DNA of 64,000 nucleotides from Rubricoccus marinus (GTDB taxonomy: Bacteria > Bacteroidota > Rhodothermia > Rhodothermales > Rubricoccaceae): NCBI RefSeq assembly GCF_002257665.1, contig NZ_MQWB01000001.1, positions 2,767,100 through 2,831,099 on the forward strand, read 5' to 3'. Positions 17,370 through 26,800 of this stretch are shown in pieces. The notes beneath the pieces are model-generated. The model made no database searches. It was given only the letters and a program-made list of their open reading frames with translations, and had not been told where the DNA came from. The first letter of the stretch is position 1. The number at the start of each line of letters is the position of its first letter. A program made the translations under genes and the position numbers.

Positions 17370-19934
17370 ATGACCGAGGCCGAACGCCACAGCCGCGCCA
17401 CCGATCTGTTTCTTGAACTGGTTGCGCGTAGCGAGGAGGAGCGCGGCGCGGCCCTCCTCGCGGAACCCGATCCGCTCGTCCGAGGCGCGGCCTCTGCGCT
17501 TCTCCGCTCCCACGGCCCCGCGAACCAGCCGAGCGGCGGCTTTCTCGACACGCCCGTCCTAGAAGGGCCCTTCCGGCGCCCGCATGCTCCAGGGCAATCC
17601 GTCGGCCCCTGGCGCATCGTCAAGCAGATCGGCGAAGGGGGCATGGGCGCGGTCTACCACGCCGCGCGAGCGGACGGCGCCTACGCGCGCGATGTGGCGC
17701 TCAAGCTTCTCTCGCCAGCGGCCGTGCTCACGGAGAGCGAGAGCCTCGCGGACCGTCTGAATGCCGAGCGGCAGATCCTGGCGCGCCTGGAGCACCCCGG
17801 GATCTCGCGGCTCTACGACGGCGGCGTCACGCCCGACGGCATCCCCTACCTCGCGATGGAGCTCGTCGACGGAGCACCCATCACCGAGGCGGCGCGCGAC
17901 CTGCCGGTGCGGGAACGGGTGCGCCTGGTCATCGACGCCTGCTCGGCAGTGGCCTACGCGCACGGTCGGCTCGTCATCCACCGCGATATCAAGCCGTCCA
18001 ACCTGCACGTGGCAGCGGACGGGCAGGTAAAGCTGCTCGACTTCGGCGTCGCGTCTCTGCTCGAACGGGACGGAGGCGAAGCCCTCCTCACGGCGCCTCG
18101 CGCCCTCACGCCCGCCTACGCCGCGCCGGAGCAGCTAAACGGCGCCGACATCACCACGGCCACGGACGTGTACTCGCTGGGCGTCCTCCTCTTCGAAGTG
18201 CTGGCGCGCCAGAGGCCGTACGACCTTTCCGGCGTGACGGCGGCCGAGGCCGAGCGGATCGTCTGCGAGACCCCGGCGCCTCTGGCGTCGAGCGTCGCGC
18301 CCGCCTCGGACCGTCGCGCGATTGTGGGCGATTTGGACACGATCGTGGCGAAGGCGCTCGAAAAGGATCCGGCGCGCCGGTACGCGTCCGCGGCGGCGCT
18401 CGGCGAGGACCTCCAGCGGCACCTCGACGGCATCCCGATCACGGCGCGCCCCGCCTCTCGGGCCTATCGCGCGCGCCTCTTTGTTCGCCGCCACCGCGTC
18501 GGCGTGGTCGGTACGGTAGCGGTGGCGGTGGCGCTCATCGGCGGCCTGGCGGGGACGGCATGGCAGGCCAACGCGGCGCGAACGGAGGCCGCGACGGCCG
18601 AAGCCGTGAGCGACTTCCTCGTGGGCCTCATCGAAGCCGCAGACCCCCGCGAAGAGGGCGTCGATGCCCGGGTGGTGCCTCTTCTGGAAAAGGCGATTGC
18701 CGACCTGGACTCCGGGCTCGTTGAGCGGCCCGAGGTGGAGGCGACGCTGCGCCTGACGCTCGGCGTCACGTTCCGCCAACTCGGCGTGTTCGACAAGGCG
18801 AAACTGCAGATCGAGCGTGCGATCGCGCTCCGCATGGGTCGGTTTGGAGCGGCGGCCGACGAGACGCTTCTGGCGCAGAACGAGTTGGGGATGCTCGCCC
18901 TGTTCGAGGGGGACTACGCGAGCGCAGACTCCATCCTCAGCGTTGTGCTCGCAGGCGCTGAGCGGAATGGCACGCTCAGAGCAGACGACCTGAGCAGCAT
19001 CCTCGGCAACGTCGGGTACGTCCGGTACCTCGATGGCGACCTCGACGAGTCGCTGGCGCTCCACCAGCGGGCCGTCGACGTGTGGCGCTCGGCAGACGAG
19101 CCTGACCGCGTCGAGATGGCGGCCTCGATGGGCAACGTGGCGGTGGTCCTCGCCGACCTCGGCCGGTTGGACGAGTCCGCGCAGAGCATGGAAGAGCAGG
19201 TGGCGGTCTACCGCGAGGAACTCGGCTCCTCGAACACGAGAGTCGTCGTGGCGCTGAACAACCTCGGCTCGGTGTACTACGACCTGAACCGCTTCGACGC
19301 CGCCGCGCGCGTCTTCCGCGAAGCCGCGAGCACCGCGCGCGTGGCCGCTGGCGACTCGTCGGAGTACGAAGCGACGGCGCTCGGCGGGCTCGGCGCGGCG
19401 CTGACCGGCCTCGGGCGCCTGGACGACGCGGACCGCGCCGTGGTCCGCTCCATGGACCTCTTCCGCTCGCTTCTCGGCCCCGACCACCCACGCGTGATGA
19501 GCGCCACGCTGCGCGTCACCCGCCTCCGGCTGAAGCAGAACCGCCTGCCCGAGGCCGAGCAGATGGCGCGCGAAACCCTCCGGATCGCCCGCGTGGCGGA
19601 GCTGGGAGACGACCACCCGCGGGTCGCAGACGCTCGGTCGGCGCTGGGCGAGATCCTTCTCGCCAGAGGCCGCGCACCCGAGGCCGCGCGCGAGCTTCGG
19701 ACAGCCCTCGCGGGCGCGGAGGCATCCCTACCCGAGGATCACCCGGACCGCGCGTCGATCCAGAGCTTGCTCGGCTCGGCGCTGGTCCGCGCGGGGCGAA
19801 CCGAGGAAGGCATCCGGCTGATGCGCACAGGTCTCGCGCAGTTGCAGACGAAGCCGGGTCCAGCCGCCGAGGAGACGCGGGCGGCGCGCGAGCGCCTGCG
19901 CAACGCCCTGTCAAGCCGCGCAACTGCGGGGTAA
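17370..19934 (+). CDS. Transmembrane Ser/Thr protein kinase with TPR tail
   Basis: The ATG at 17370 gives 854 residues; the frame is open further upstream but codon use there looks non-coding. A helical lead (1-75) precedes a PknB-type kinase with IGEGGMGAVYH, Lys112, catalytic HRDIKPSN (Asp206), DFG at 224-226 and AAPEQ. One transmembrane helix lies at 377-396. The rest is about ten TPR-like helical repeats, placed on the far side of the membrane, with the typical kinesin-light-chain-like LGSVYYDLNRFDAAARVF pattern. This architecture typically accompanies TIGR02999-type sigma factors, and one lies directly upstream on the same strand. The pair probably forms a signalling module. Confidence 0.92.
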   Translation: MTEAERHSRATDLFLELVARSEEERGAALLAEPDPLVRGAASALLRSHGPANQPSGGFLDTPVLEGPFRRPHAPGQSVGPWRIVKQIGEGGMGAVYHAARADGAYARDVALKLLSPAAVLTESESLADRLNAERQILARLEHPGISRLYDGGVTPDGIPYLAMELVDGAPITEAARDLPVRERVRLVIDACSAVAYAHGRLVIHRDIKPSNLHVAADGQVKLLDFGVASLLERDGGEALLTAPRALTPAYAAPEQLNGADITTATDVYSLGVLLFEVLARQRPYDLSGVTAAEAERIVCETPAPLASSVAPASDRRAIVGDLDTIVAKALEKDPARRYASAAALGEDLQRHLDGIPITARPASRAYRARLFVRRHRVGVVGTVAVAVALIGGLAGTAWQANAARTEAATAEAVSDFLVGLIEAADPREEGVDARVVPLLEKAIADLDSGLVERPEVEATLRLTLGVTFRQLGVFDKAKLQIERAIALRMGRFGAAADETLLAQNELGMLALFEGDYASADSILSVVLAGAERNGTLRADDLSSILGNVGYVRYLDGDLDESLALHQRAVDVWRSADEPDRVEMAASMGNVAVVLADLGRLDESAQSMEEQVAVYREELGSSNTRVVVALNNLGSVYYDLNRFDAAARVFREAASTARVAAGDSSEYEATALGGLGAALTGLGRLDDADRAVVRSMDLFRSLLGPDHPRVMSATLRVTRLRLKQNRLPEAEQMARETLRIARVAELGDDHPRVADARSALGEILLARGRAPEAARELRTALAGAEASLPEDHPDRASIQSLLGSALVRAGRTEEGIRLMRTGLAQLQTKPGPAAEETRAARERLRNALSSRATAG

Positions 19935-20176
19935 TCCCCAAGCCTCTGGCGGTCCCGGTCCGGCGCCTCGGTCCAGAGGCCGACTTCAGAGGCGGACCCG
20001 CGATGCCGCTGGTGAGGCCAGCCGTGCCGCCCGCACCGGCTCCATCAGGGCCTCTGGCGGCAACGGCGGCGCCGGAATCGTCGACCGCTGCGCCAGAGGC
20101 GACGGGCCACCAGGCGATTTCCAGTAGGTAGAGGTGCACCCTTCCCCGGTGCGCCTGTTCTCCTTCCCTGCTTGCC

Positions 20177-22732
20177 ATGCGCGCTCTCTGCCTCGCCTGC
20201 GGCCTCCTGTTCTCAGCATCGGCCGCCGCCCAGCCTCAGCTCCTCCCTCTAGGTACCTGGTACAGCCAGACCCGTACGGATCACTTCACGTCGAGCGACC
20301 CGTCGCGCGGCACCACCGTCGGCACGAGGAACCGCGACGGCGGCGGCTCGGGCTACGAGCTCGTCCGCATTGAGGGGCAGGTCTTCAACCCGGACCGGCC
20401 CCAGCCGCCGGGCACCGTCCCACTCTACAGCTTCTGGCACCCGGGCCGGACCGACAACTTCCAGACGACCGACCCGCAGTACACGGCCGTGGCGGAGCGT
20501 GGCGGCTACCGCCGCTTCCGCCTCGAGGGCTACATCTTCGACCAGCCGCGCGTGGGCACGATCCCGCTGGTCAGCCTCTGGAACCCGGCCGCGAGCGACA
20601 ACGCGGTCACCACGGACCCTCGCGTGCCTCTGGCGCTGCGTGGCACGCCCGGCGCCGCGGTGCCGTCGCTTGCCCAGCACCGCGTCTACCGTGTGGAAGG
20701 CTACGTCTACCCGCCAGAGGCCGACGGGACGGAGGCAAGCCGCGCCCACGTCGCCTCTCTCGCGGGCATCGGCTACGGCGCGTGGCGGCCGCTCCAGCCC
20801 AGCGAGCGAGGAACGCGCCCGGACGACGTGCTCGCCCGCGCCCGCCCGCGCTTCACGACGCCGCTCGTCCTCGCGCCGATCGCGTTCGCGGACATGGACT
20901 TCGGGCCGGAGGACCTCGCGCGCTACGCCGCCTTCGCGAACCCGCGTGACCCGCTCAGCCTGGAGGCCGCCATGCGCCGCGTCAGTGACAACAAGTTTGC
21001 GTGGGTGCCCGAGTTCACGCCCGTCGTCCGAGACCGCGTCACGTTCCAGCAGCTCGTCAACGGCAACGACGCCCTCCGCGCGCTGCGCGACAACGACGCC
21101 AGAGGCTTCCAGGATGAGTACGGGTACTCGCTGGACGTGTACGACGTGGACGGCGACGGCGTGGACGCGGCAGATATTTACGGCCGCACGCGCGTGCTCA
21201 AGCTCATCGACCGCACCGTCCGGTTCAACCGCTACGACGCCAACGGCGACGGCCGCGTGGACAGCTCCGAGCTCGTCATCATGCGCTTCGGTGCCGACCC
21301 TGGCATCGGAGGGCAGATGGGTACCACCAGCGGCTACTGGCTGGACGGGCAGTACAACGCCATCGGCGCGCTCCGCCTCGACGGCGTCGACGTGGAGCTC
21401 GCGGTGCTGATGGTGGCCAAGAACACCACGCTCGCCGGGCTCATGCACGAGATGCTCCACACCTGGGGCGGCATCGACGTGTACGGCCCGTGCTACGGCT
21501 GCCACAACCAGAACGCCACCATCATGGCCGCGATGCGAGGCGACGACGGACTCATGCAGCTCGACCCGTGGCACCGCGCCCGCTTCGGATGGGCACAGCC
21601 TCTTTTCGTGCCGCTCTCGGACGCCCAGCGCCAGGCCGGAGGCATGCGGGGCTTCACGGCGCAGGGCGTAAGCGTGGCCGAACTCCAGCGGCCTCTGGCG
21701 TTCTACGACCCCGCCAGAGGCTTGCAGGAGTACTTCCTCGTCGAGTTCCGCACGCCGTTCCCCTCGTGCCCCGGGTCCGGGCTACCCAACAACGCCTGCC
21801 CCCGCAACCCTGACGGGTCGGTCTCCGACATGGGCTTCGCCGTCTGGCACGTCACCACCGACGCCAACAACGTGCTGACGACGGTGACCAAAGCCGGCGA
21901 CCGCGCCGGCCGCTACCTGTGGGCGGAGGACCACGCGCCAGAGGCCGCCACGCGCGGACTAGGCGTCATCGACCCCACGACGGGCCTTATTGGCAGGCCG
22001 CGGTTTCTCCGCCCCGGCGACGGCGAAATGACGCTCCGCTGGATGGACGGCACCGACACCGGCCTCCGTTTGCAGTCCGGCCCCACGTCTCGTACCTCCA
22101 ACGGCGCGCTCCTCCAGTGGCGCGACGCCTCCACCCCGCTCGCCTACCGCCTCGACCGGCTCCGCGTCCCCGGTTTCCTCACCGAGGAGTACCCGACCGT
22201 CGCCGCCGGCTCCGCGCTCGGCGTGGACGGCTCGTTCGGCGTGGCCTCTGGCGCCGAGGCCGCCCTCGTCGCCGCCGACGGCAGCGTCCGCCCCGTCACC
22301 ATGACGGCCTGGGCGCCGAGCCGGGCGGTCCTCACGATCCCCGCCGGTACGCCCGCGGGGCGCTACGAGCTCGTCGTCGCCCCCCGCGGCGCCACGCGCT
22401 CCGCCGCGCAGCGGAGCAACGGGCTCCGCCTCCAGATCCCGGCCGCGCAGGTGAACCTCCCACCGCTGGTACTCGATCCGCGCCGCCTCGGCCCGCTCGT
22501 CCTCGACGGCCTCTCCCTCGACGGCGTGACCCTTTCGGAGTCCGCCCCGGCGGTGCCCGAAGGGGCGCTCCCCGGCGCCTCTGGCGCCGTCCCGACCGAC
22601 CGGTACATGGAGCTCCCGCCCTCGCAACACACGCCGCTGCTGCAGGTGGACCCGCGGGTGCTCCAACGCGTGCCGGTGCGCCCACGGGTGCCAGTGCGCC
22701 CTCCGGTCCGCCGTGGGCAGAAGCAGAACTAA
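20177..22732 (+). CDS. Secreted M6-like zinc metalloprotease with DUF5648-like and EF-hand-like segments
   Basis: This 851-residue protein has a signal peptide (MRALCLACGLLFSASAAAQP). The first 180 residues carry three DUF5648-like repeats (GTWYSQTRTDHFTSSDP, SFWHPGRTDNFQTTDP, SLWNPAASDNAVTTDP), seen elsewhere on secreted hydrolases. Two calcium-loop-like segments follow (DVDGDGVDAADI, DANGDGRVDSSE). The zinc site HEMLHTWGGID begins at His424 and fits the HExxHxxGxxD pattern of M6 (immune inhibitor A-like) peptidases. The C-terminal part is beta-rich and ends in a Pro/Arg/Val repeat (RVPVRPRVPVRPPVRRG) rather than a T9SS tail, so its export beyond the periplasm is uncertain. Confidence 0.85.
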   Translation: MRALCLACGLLFSASAAAQPQLLPLGTWYSQTRTDHFTSSDPSRGTTVGTRNRDGGGSGYELVRIEGQVFNPDRPQPPGTVPLYSFWHPGRTDNFQTTDPQYTAVAERGGYRRFRLEGYIFDQPRVGTIPLVSLWNPAASDNAVTTDPRVPLALRGTPGAAVPSLAQHRVYRVEGYVYPPEADGTEASRAHVASLAGIGYGAWRPLQPSERGTRPDDVLARARPRFTTPLVLAPIAFADMDFGPEDLARYAAFANPRDPLSLEAAMRRVSDNKFAWVPEFTPVVRDRVTFQQLVNGNDALRALRDNDARGFQDEYGYSLDVYDVDGDGVDAADIYGRTRVLKLIDRTVRFNRYDANGDGRVDSSELVIMRFGADPGIGGQMGTTSGYWLDGQYNAIGALRLDGVDVELAVLMVAKNTTLAGLMHEMLHTWGGIDVYGPCYGCHNQNATIMAAMRGDDGLMQLDPWHRARFGWAQPLFVPLSDAQRQAGGMRGFTAQGVSVAELQRPLAFYDPARGLQEYFLVEFRTPFPSCPGSGLPNNACPRNPDGSVSDMGFAVWHVTTDANNVLTTVTKAGDRAGRYLWAEDHAPEAATRGLGVIDPTTGLIGRPRFLRPGDGEMTLRWMDGTDTGLRLQSGPTSRTSNGALLQWRDASTPLAYRLDRLRVPGFLTEEYPTVAAGSALGVDGSFGVASGAEAALVAADGSVRPVTMTAWAPSRAVLTIPAGTPAGRYELVVAPRGATRSAAQRSNGLRLQIPAAQVNLPPLVLDPRRLGPLVLDGLSLDGVTLSESAPAVPEGALPGASGAVPTDRYMELPPSQHTPLLQVDPRVLQRVPVRPRVPVRPPVRRGQKQN

Positions 22733-22744
22733 GGCTCGGCTCCC

Positions 22745-22809
22745 GCCAGAGGCCTACCCCGCCAGAGGCCTACCCCGCCAGAGGCCTACCCCGCCAGAGG
22801 CCTCTGGCG
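22745..22809. repeat. 16-bp tandem repeat built on the iterated element
   Basis: The unit GCCAGAGGCCTACCCC is repeated three times and a fourth partial copy ends in CCTCTGGCG. Every unit carries one CGCCAGAGG core across its junction, so the tract is a local amplification of the element plus TAC. It lies 12 bases after the metalloprotease stop. Confidence 0.9.
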
Positions 22810-22887
22810 AATCCGCAGTGAGGACGCCGCAGCGCGGCAACCGGGCCGCCTCTGGCGCATAGGTCGGGCGCACCACCGCCCGTACCC

Positions 22888-24066
22888 ATGCCCCGCATCC
22901 TCCTCTTCACCGGCAAAGGCGGCGTCGGCAAGACGACTTGCGCCGCCGCCACGGCGCTCGCCTGCGCCGCCAGAGGCCAGAAAACGCTCGTGATGAGCAC
23001 CGACCCCGCGCACTCGCTCGCGGACGCGCTGGACCGCCCGCTCGGGCCGGAGCCCGTCGAGATCACGGAGAACCTGTGGGCGCAAGAGGTGGACATGTAC
23101 TACTCCATGCGGAAGTACTGGGGCAACATGCGCGAGCTGGTGCGGACCGTCCTCCGCTGGCAGGGCGCCGACGCCGTGGCGGCCGAGGAAATGGCGGCGC
23201 TGCCTGGCATGGGCGAGGGCTCGGCGCTGCTCTGGCTGGAGAAGTTCTACCGCGAGGGCGACTACGACGTGATCGTGCTGGACGCGGCGCCGACCGGCGA
23301 GACGCTGACGCTGCTCACGCTCCCGCAGGTCACGCAGTGGTGGCTCCAGAAGGCGTTCCCGTTTCAGAAGACGGCCTTTAAGACCGTCGGCTTCGCGCTC
23401 CGCAAAACGACCGGAATCCCGCTCGATAAGGGCTACGAGGAACTGGACTGGCTCTTCGGCAAGCTGGCCGAGATCCAGGAAGTCTTGCAAGACACGTCCA
23501 TTACGAGCGCGCGCCTGGTGATGAACCCGGAGAAGATGGTGATCCAGGAGGCCCGCCGCGCCTACACCTACCTCCAGCTCTACGGCTACGGCGTGGACGC
23601 GGCCATCGTTAACCGGATCATCCCCGAGGACGAGGGCGGCGTGATGGAGCGCTACGTCGAGGCCCAGACGGGCTACCTGGAAGAGATCGAAACCACGTTC
23701 GCGCCGTTGCCCGTAATGCGCGTGCCGCACCTCGGCCGTGAGGTCTTCGGCCTGGACCTCTTGCGCGAGATCGGCGAGGGGCTCTATGCCGACCGCGACC
23801 CCGCGGCCGTCTACCACGCCGAGCCCGCCTACAAAGTGGAGGCCTCTGGCGACGCGTACCGCGTGGAGGTGCACGTGCCGGGCGCCGATCCGGGAAGCGT
23901 CGAGGCCGAGCACTTTGGCGACACGCTCGTCGTGCAGATCGCCAACCAGCGGCGCAATGTGACGCTGCCCGCGTTTTTGAGCTACTACAAGTTCGCGGGC
24001 GCCGAGGTGGAGGACGGCTGGCTCAAAGCGCACTTCGCGCCAGAGGCCGTCGGGAGCGAGGCGTAG
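22888..24066 (+). CDS. ArsA/GET3-type ATPase with C-terminal HSP20-like domain
   Basis: This 392-residue protein opens with a deviant Walker A (FTGKGGVGKTTCAAATA) and has the A-loop STDPAHSLADAL, plus VIVLDAAPTGETLTLL. It is thus in the ArsA/Get3 anion-transporting ATPase family. Residues about 315-390 form an ArsA_HSP20-type beta-sandwich (YRVEVHVPGADPGSVEAEHF). No ars operon genes are near, and the metal-binding cysteines of true ArsA are not evident. A Get3-like role in handling hydrophobic proteins or in stress is more likely than arsenic export. An in-frame iterated element encodes Ala-Arg-Gly beside the first ATPase helix. Confidence 0.9.
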   Translation: MPRILLFTGKGGVGKTTCAAATALACAARGQKTLVMSTDPAHSLADALDRPLGPEPVEITENLWAQEVDMYYSMRKYWGNMRELVRTVLRWQGADAVAAEEMAALPGMGEGSALLWLEKFYREGDYDVIVLDAAPTGETLTLLTLPQVTQWWLQKAFPFQKTAFKTVGFALRKTTGIPLDKGYEELDWLFGKLAEIQEVLQDTSITSARLVMNPEKMVIQEARRAYTYLQLYGYGVDAAIVNRIIPEDEGGVMERYVEAQTGYLEEIETTFAPLPVMRVPHLGREVFGLDLLREIGEGLYADRDPAAVYHAEPAYKVEASGDAYRVEVHVPGADPGSVEAEHFGDTLVVQIANQRRNVTLPAFLSYYKFAGAEVEDGWLKAHFAPEAVGSEA

Positions 24067-24206
24067 GGCCAGAGGGGCGTCGGCCGCAGCTAAGCCTCTG
24101 GCGCCGGCGCGATCCCCGGGCCGCGGACAAAGCCTCTCGGCAGGAGAACAAGGGTGGGACGACCGCTCGCCCCGTTCCCTCTTCCTCGCGCCAGAAGCCT
24201 CTTGCG

Positions 24207-26687
24207 CTACCCGATCACGCGGAGGCGTGCAAACTTCAGCTTGAGCTTTTTCTGCCCCACGCGCGGGAAGTGGACGGTCGCAGCGGCGCGCTCGCCCTTG
24301 CCCTCGATGGCGATGACCTTGCCCTCGCCGAACGTGCCGTGGACCACCTTCACGCCGGGGACCACGTCGCTGCCGGCCGCCTCTGGCGCCACGCCGGGCT
24401 CGTACTCCACGCTGCGCTCGCCGCCAGAGGCCTTCTTCTTGCGCGCGGGCTTCGCGGCGTCCGGCCGGAGGCTGGTGCGGTAGTAGTGCGGGTCCATCTG
24501 CTCATAGCCGCTTTTGGCGGCCCGGCGCTGGGCGGGCGTGGACTCGTAGGAGTAGCCGCCGTCGGCGTCGTACTCCACGCGGTAGCCGCCCTGCGCACCG
24601 TCGTCATCGGGCAGTTGGAAGCGGTCCTTGCGCGGCGCGAAGCGGGCGCCGGACTCGGTGCGCATGAGGTCGTCGCCGTCTAGCTCGTCCAGGAAGCGGG
24701 AGCGGACGGCGGACGTGGACTCTCCGTAACGGTAGCGCGTACGGGCGTAGGAGAGGTACAGGATCTCCTCGGCGCGCGTGGCGCCGACGTAGAACAGGCG
24801 CCGCTCCTCTTCCAGTTCGGTCGGGTCCTGCGCGGCTTTCGCCAGAGGAAACAGCCCCTCCTCCATGCCGGTCACGAAGACGACCTTGAACTCCAGGCCT
24901 TTGCTCGCGTGGAGCGTCATCAGCGTGACGCGGTTCTCCTCCTCGCCCAGCCGGTCCACGTCGGAGACGAGGGAGACCTCTTGGAGGAACTCGCTGAGCG
25001 TGCGGGGCGCGTCGCTGTCGGCCTGCGCGAACTCGGCGACGGCGTTGAGCAGCTCGTGGATGTTCTCCAGCCGGACCAGGCTCTCGGGCGTGTTCTCGTC
25101 GCGCAGGGACTGGAGCAGGCCGGTTTCCTGGATGTACTCCCGCGCGAGCTCGTCGGCGGGCGTGTGCGGCGCTTTGCTCGCAAAGCGCGCGACCAAGAAC
25201 GCGAACTTCTCGACGGCGCCGGCGGCGCGGGAGCTGAGCCCGGCATCCGACGGCTCCTGCGCGGCCTGCCACAGCGAGAGGCCGTGCTCGGCGGCGTAGC
25301 GCCGGAGCCCGTCCACGGTCTTGCCGCCGATCCCGCGCGTGGGCGTGTTGATCACGCGCAAGAGGCTCGCGTCGTCTGACGGGTTGACGGCCAGGCGGAG
25401 GTATGCCAGCGCGTCCTTGATCTCCTTGCGCTGGTAGAAGCTCGTGCCGCCCACCATGCGGTAGGGGATGCCGCCGCGGCGCAGCGACTCCTCCATGGAG
25501 CGGCTCTGCGCGTTCGTGCGGTAGAGGACGGCGAACTGTTTCCACGGAATCCCGCCCCGGACGTGGAGATCGCGGATGGTGCGCTCGATCTTTTGCGACT
25601 CGTCGCGCTCGCTCAGCGCCTCCATGAGCCGGACCGGCTCGCCCTCGTCGTTCTCGGTCCAGAGCTTTTTGTCCAACTGCTTCGTGTTGCCCTTGATGAT
25701 GGCGTCGGCGAAGCGGACGATTTTCTGCGTGCTGCGGTAGTTCTGCTCCAGGCGGATGGTCGTCGCCTCCGGGTAGTCGTTCTGGAACGAGAGGATGTTG
25801 CCGATATCGGCGCCTCGGAAGGCGTAGATGGACTGGGCGTCGTCGCCCACGACGCAGATGTTCTGGTGCTCGGCCGCGAGCAGTTTCGCGAGGAGGTACT
25901 GCGCCTTGTTGGTGTCCTGGTACTCGTCGATGTGGATGTACCGCCAGCGCCTCTGGTAGTCCGCGAGCACGTCCGGGTGCTGCTCGAACAGCCGGATGGG
26001 CCACGCGAGCAGGTCGTCGAAGTCCATCGCGTTGGCCTTGCGGAGCCGCTGGTTGTACGGCCCGTAGAGGCGCGCCGTGACCTCCATGTACGGGTCGTTG
26101 GCGAGCGCCGCGTAGGCCTCTGGCGTCATCATCTGGTTTTTGGCGCTGGAGATGCGCCCCCGGATGCTTCGCGGCGTGTACTTCTTGGCGTCGACGCCCT
26201 GGCGCAGCATGAGCTCGCGCAAGAGGCGCTCCTGGTCGTCGGTGTCGTAGATCGAGAAGTCGCGCGAGAAGCCGATCTTGTCGGCCTCGCGGCGGAGCAC
26301 GCGGGAGAACACGCTGTGGAAGGTGCCCATCCACATGCCTTTTGCGTCCGGCCCGACGAGGTCGGTCACGCGGGTCCGCATCTCGCGTGCGGCCTTGTTG
26401 GTGAACGTCAGCGCGAGGATCTGCGAGGGCCACGCCTTCCGCGCGGCGATGAGGTACGCGATGCGGTGCGTGAGCGTGCGCGTCTTGCCCGAGCCCGGCC
26501 CGGCGATGATCATGACCGCGCCTTCGCTTGCGCGGACGGCCTCCTGCTGCACCGGGTTGAGCCCTTCCAGCAGCTCATCGGCCCGCTTTTCGTCGGCGCC
26601 AGAGGCCGCCTCTGGCGAGAACAGGCCGCCGGGGCCGGGGTCGCCGTCTTCGGGCGGGGGGACGGACGAAAGGGCGAACGAGCGCAT
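24207..26687 (-). CDS. pcrA: ATP-dependent DNA helicase PcrA/UvrD
   Basis: The ATG at 26687 gives 826 residues; the upstream open frame lacks helicase sequence. All SF1A motifs are present: Q-motif NPVQQEA, Walker A AGPGSGKTRTLTHR, motif Ia TFTNKAAREM, motif II HIDEYQDTN, motif III VGDDAQSIYAFRGA, motif IV QNYRSTQKI, motif V TLHASKGLEF and motif VI YVGATRAEE. The C-terminal 55 residues form the Tudor-like domain that binds RNA polymerase in PcrA (VVHGTFGEGKVIAIEGKGE). It unwinds DNA 3' to 5' in excision repair, mismatch repair and transcription-replication conflict resolution. The 40-residue N-terminal extension carries iterated elements. Confidence 0.95.
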   Translation of the reverse strand: MRSFALSSVPPPEDGDPGPGGLFSPEAASGADEKRADELLEGLNPVQQEAVRASEGAVMIIAGPGSGKTRTLTHRIAYLIAARKAWPSQILALTFTNKAAREMRTRVTDLVGPDAKGMWMGTFHSVFSRVLRREADKIGFSRDFSIYDTDDQERLLRELMLRQGVDAKKYTPRSIRGRISSAKNQMMTPEAYAALANDPYMEVTARLYGPYNQRLRKANAMDFDDLLAWPIRLFEQHPDVLADYQRRWRYIHIDEYQDTNKAQYLLAKLLAAEHQNICVVGDDAQSIYAFRGADIGNILSFQNDYPEATTIRLEQNYRSTQKIVRFADAIIKGNTKQLDKKLWTENDEGEPVRLMEALSERDESQKIERTIRDLHVRGGIPWKQFAVLYRTNAQSRSMEESLRRGGIPYRMVGGTSFYQRKEIKDALAYLRLAVNPSDDASLLRVINTPTRGIGGKTVDGLRRYAAEHGLSLWQAAQEPSDAGLSSRAAGAVEKFAFLVARFASKAPHTPADELAREYIQETGLLQSLRDENTPESLVRLENIHELLNAVAEFAQADSDAPRTLSEFLQEVSLVSDVDRLGEEENRVTLMTLHASKGLEFKVVFVTGMEEGLFPLAKAAQDPTELEEERRLFYVGATRAEEILYLSYARTRYRYGESTSAVRSRFLDELDGDDLMRTESGARFAPRKDRFQLPDDDGAQGGYRVEYDADGGYSYESTPAQRRAAKSGYEQMDPHYYRTSLRPDAAKPARKKKASGGERSVEYEPGVAPEAAGSDVVPGVKVVHGTFGEGKVIAIEGKGERAAATVHFPRVGQKKLKLKFARLRVIG

Positions 26688-26800
26688 GGTGTCGGGGGGA
26701 GTCTGTGGACGGAACCTAGCCCGGCGGCCGAGCCTCTGGCGTTGAAATCCCGGCCCGCGCGCGCCACCAGAGGCGCTGGCGCGCCCGCTAGCTTGCGCAC

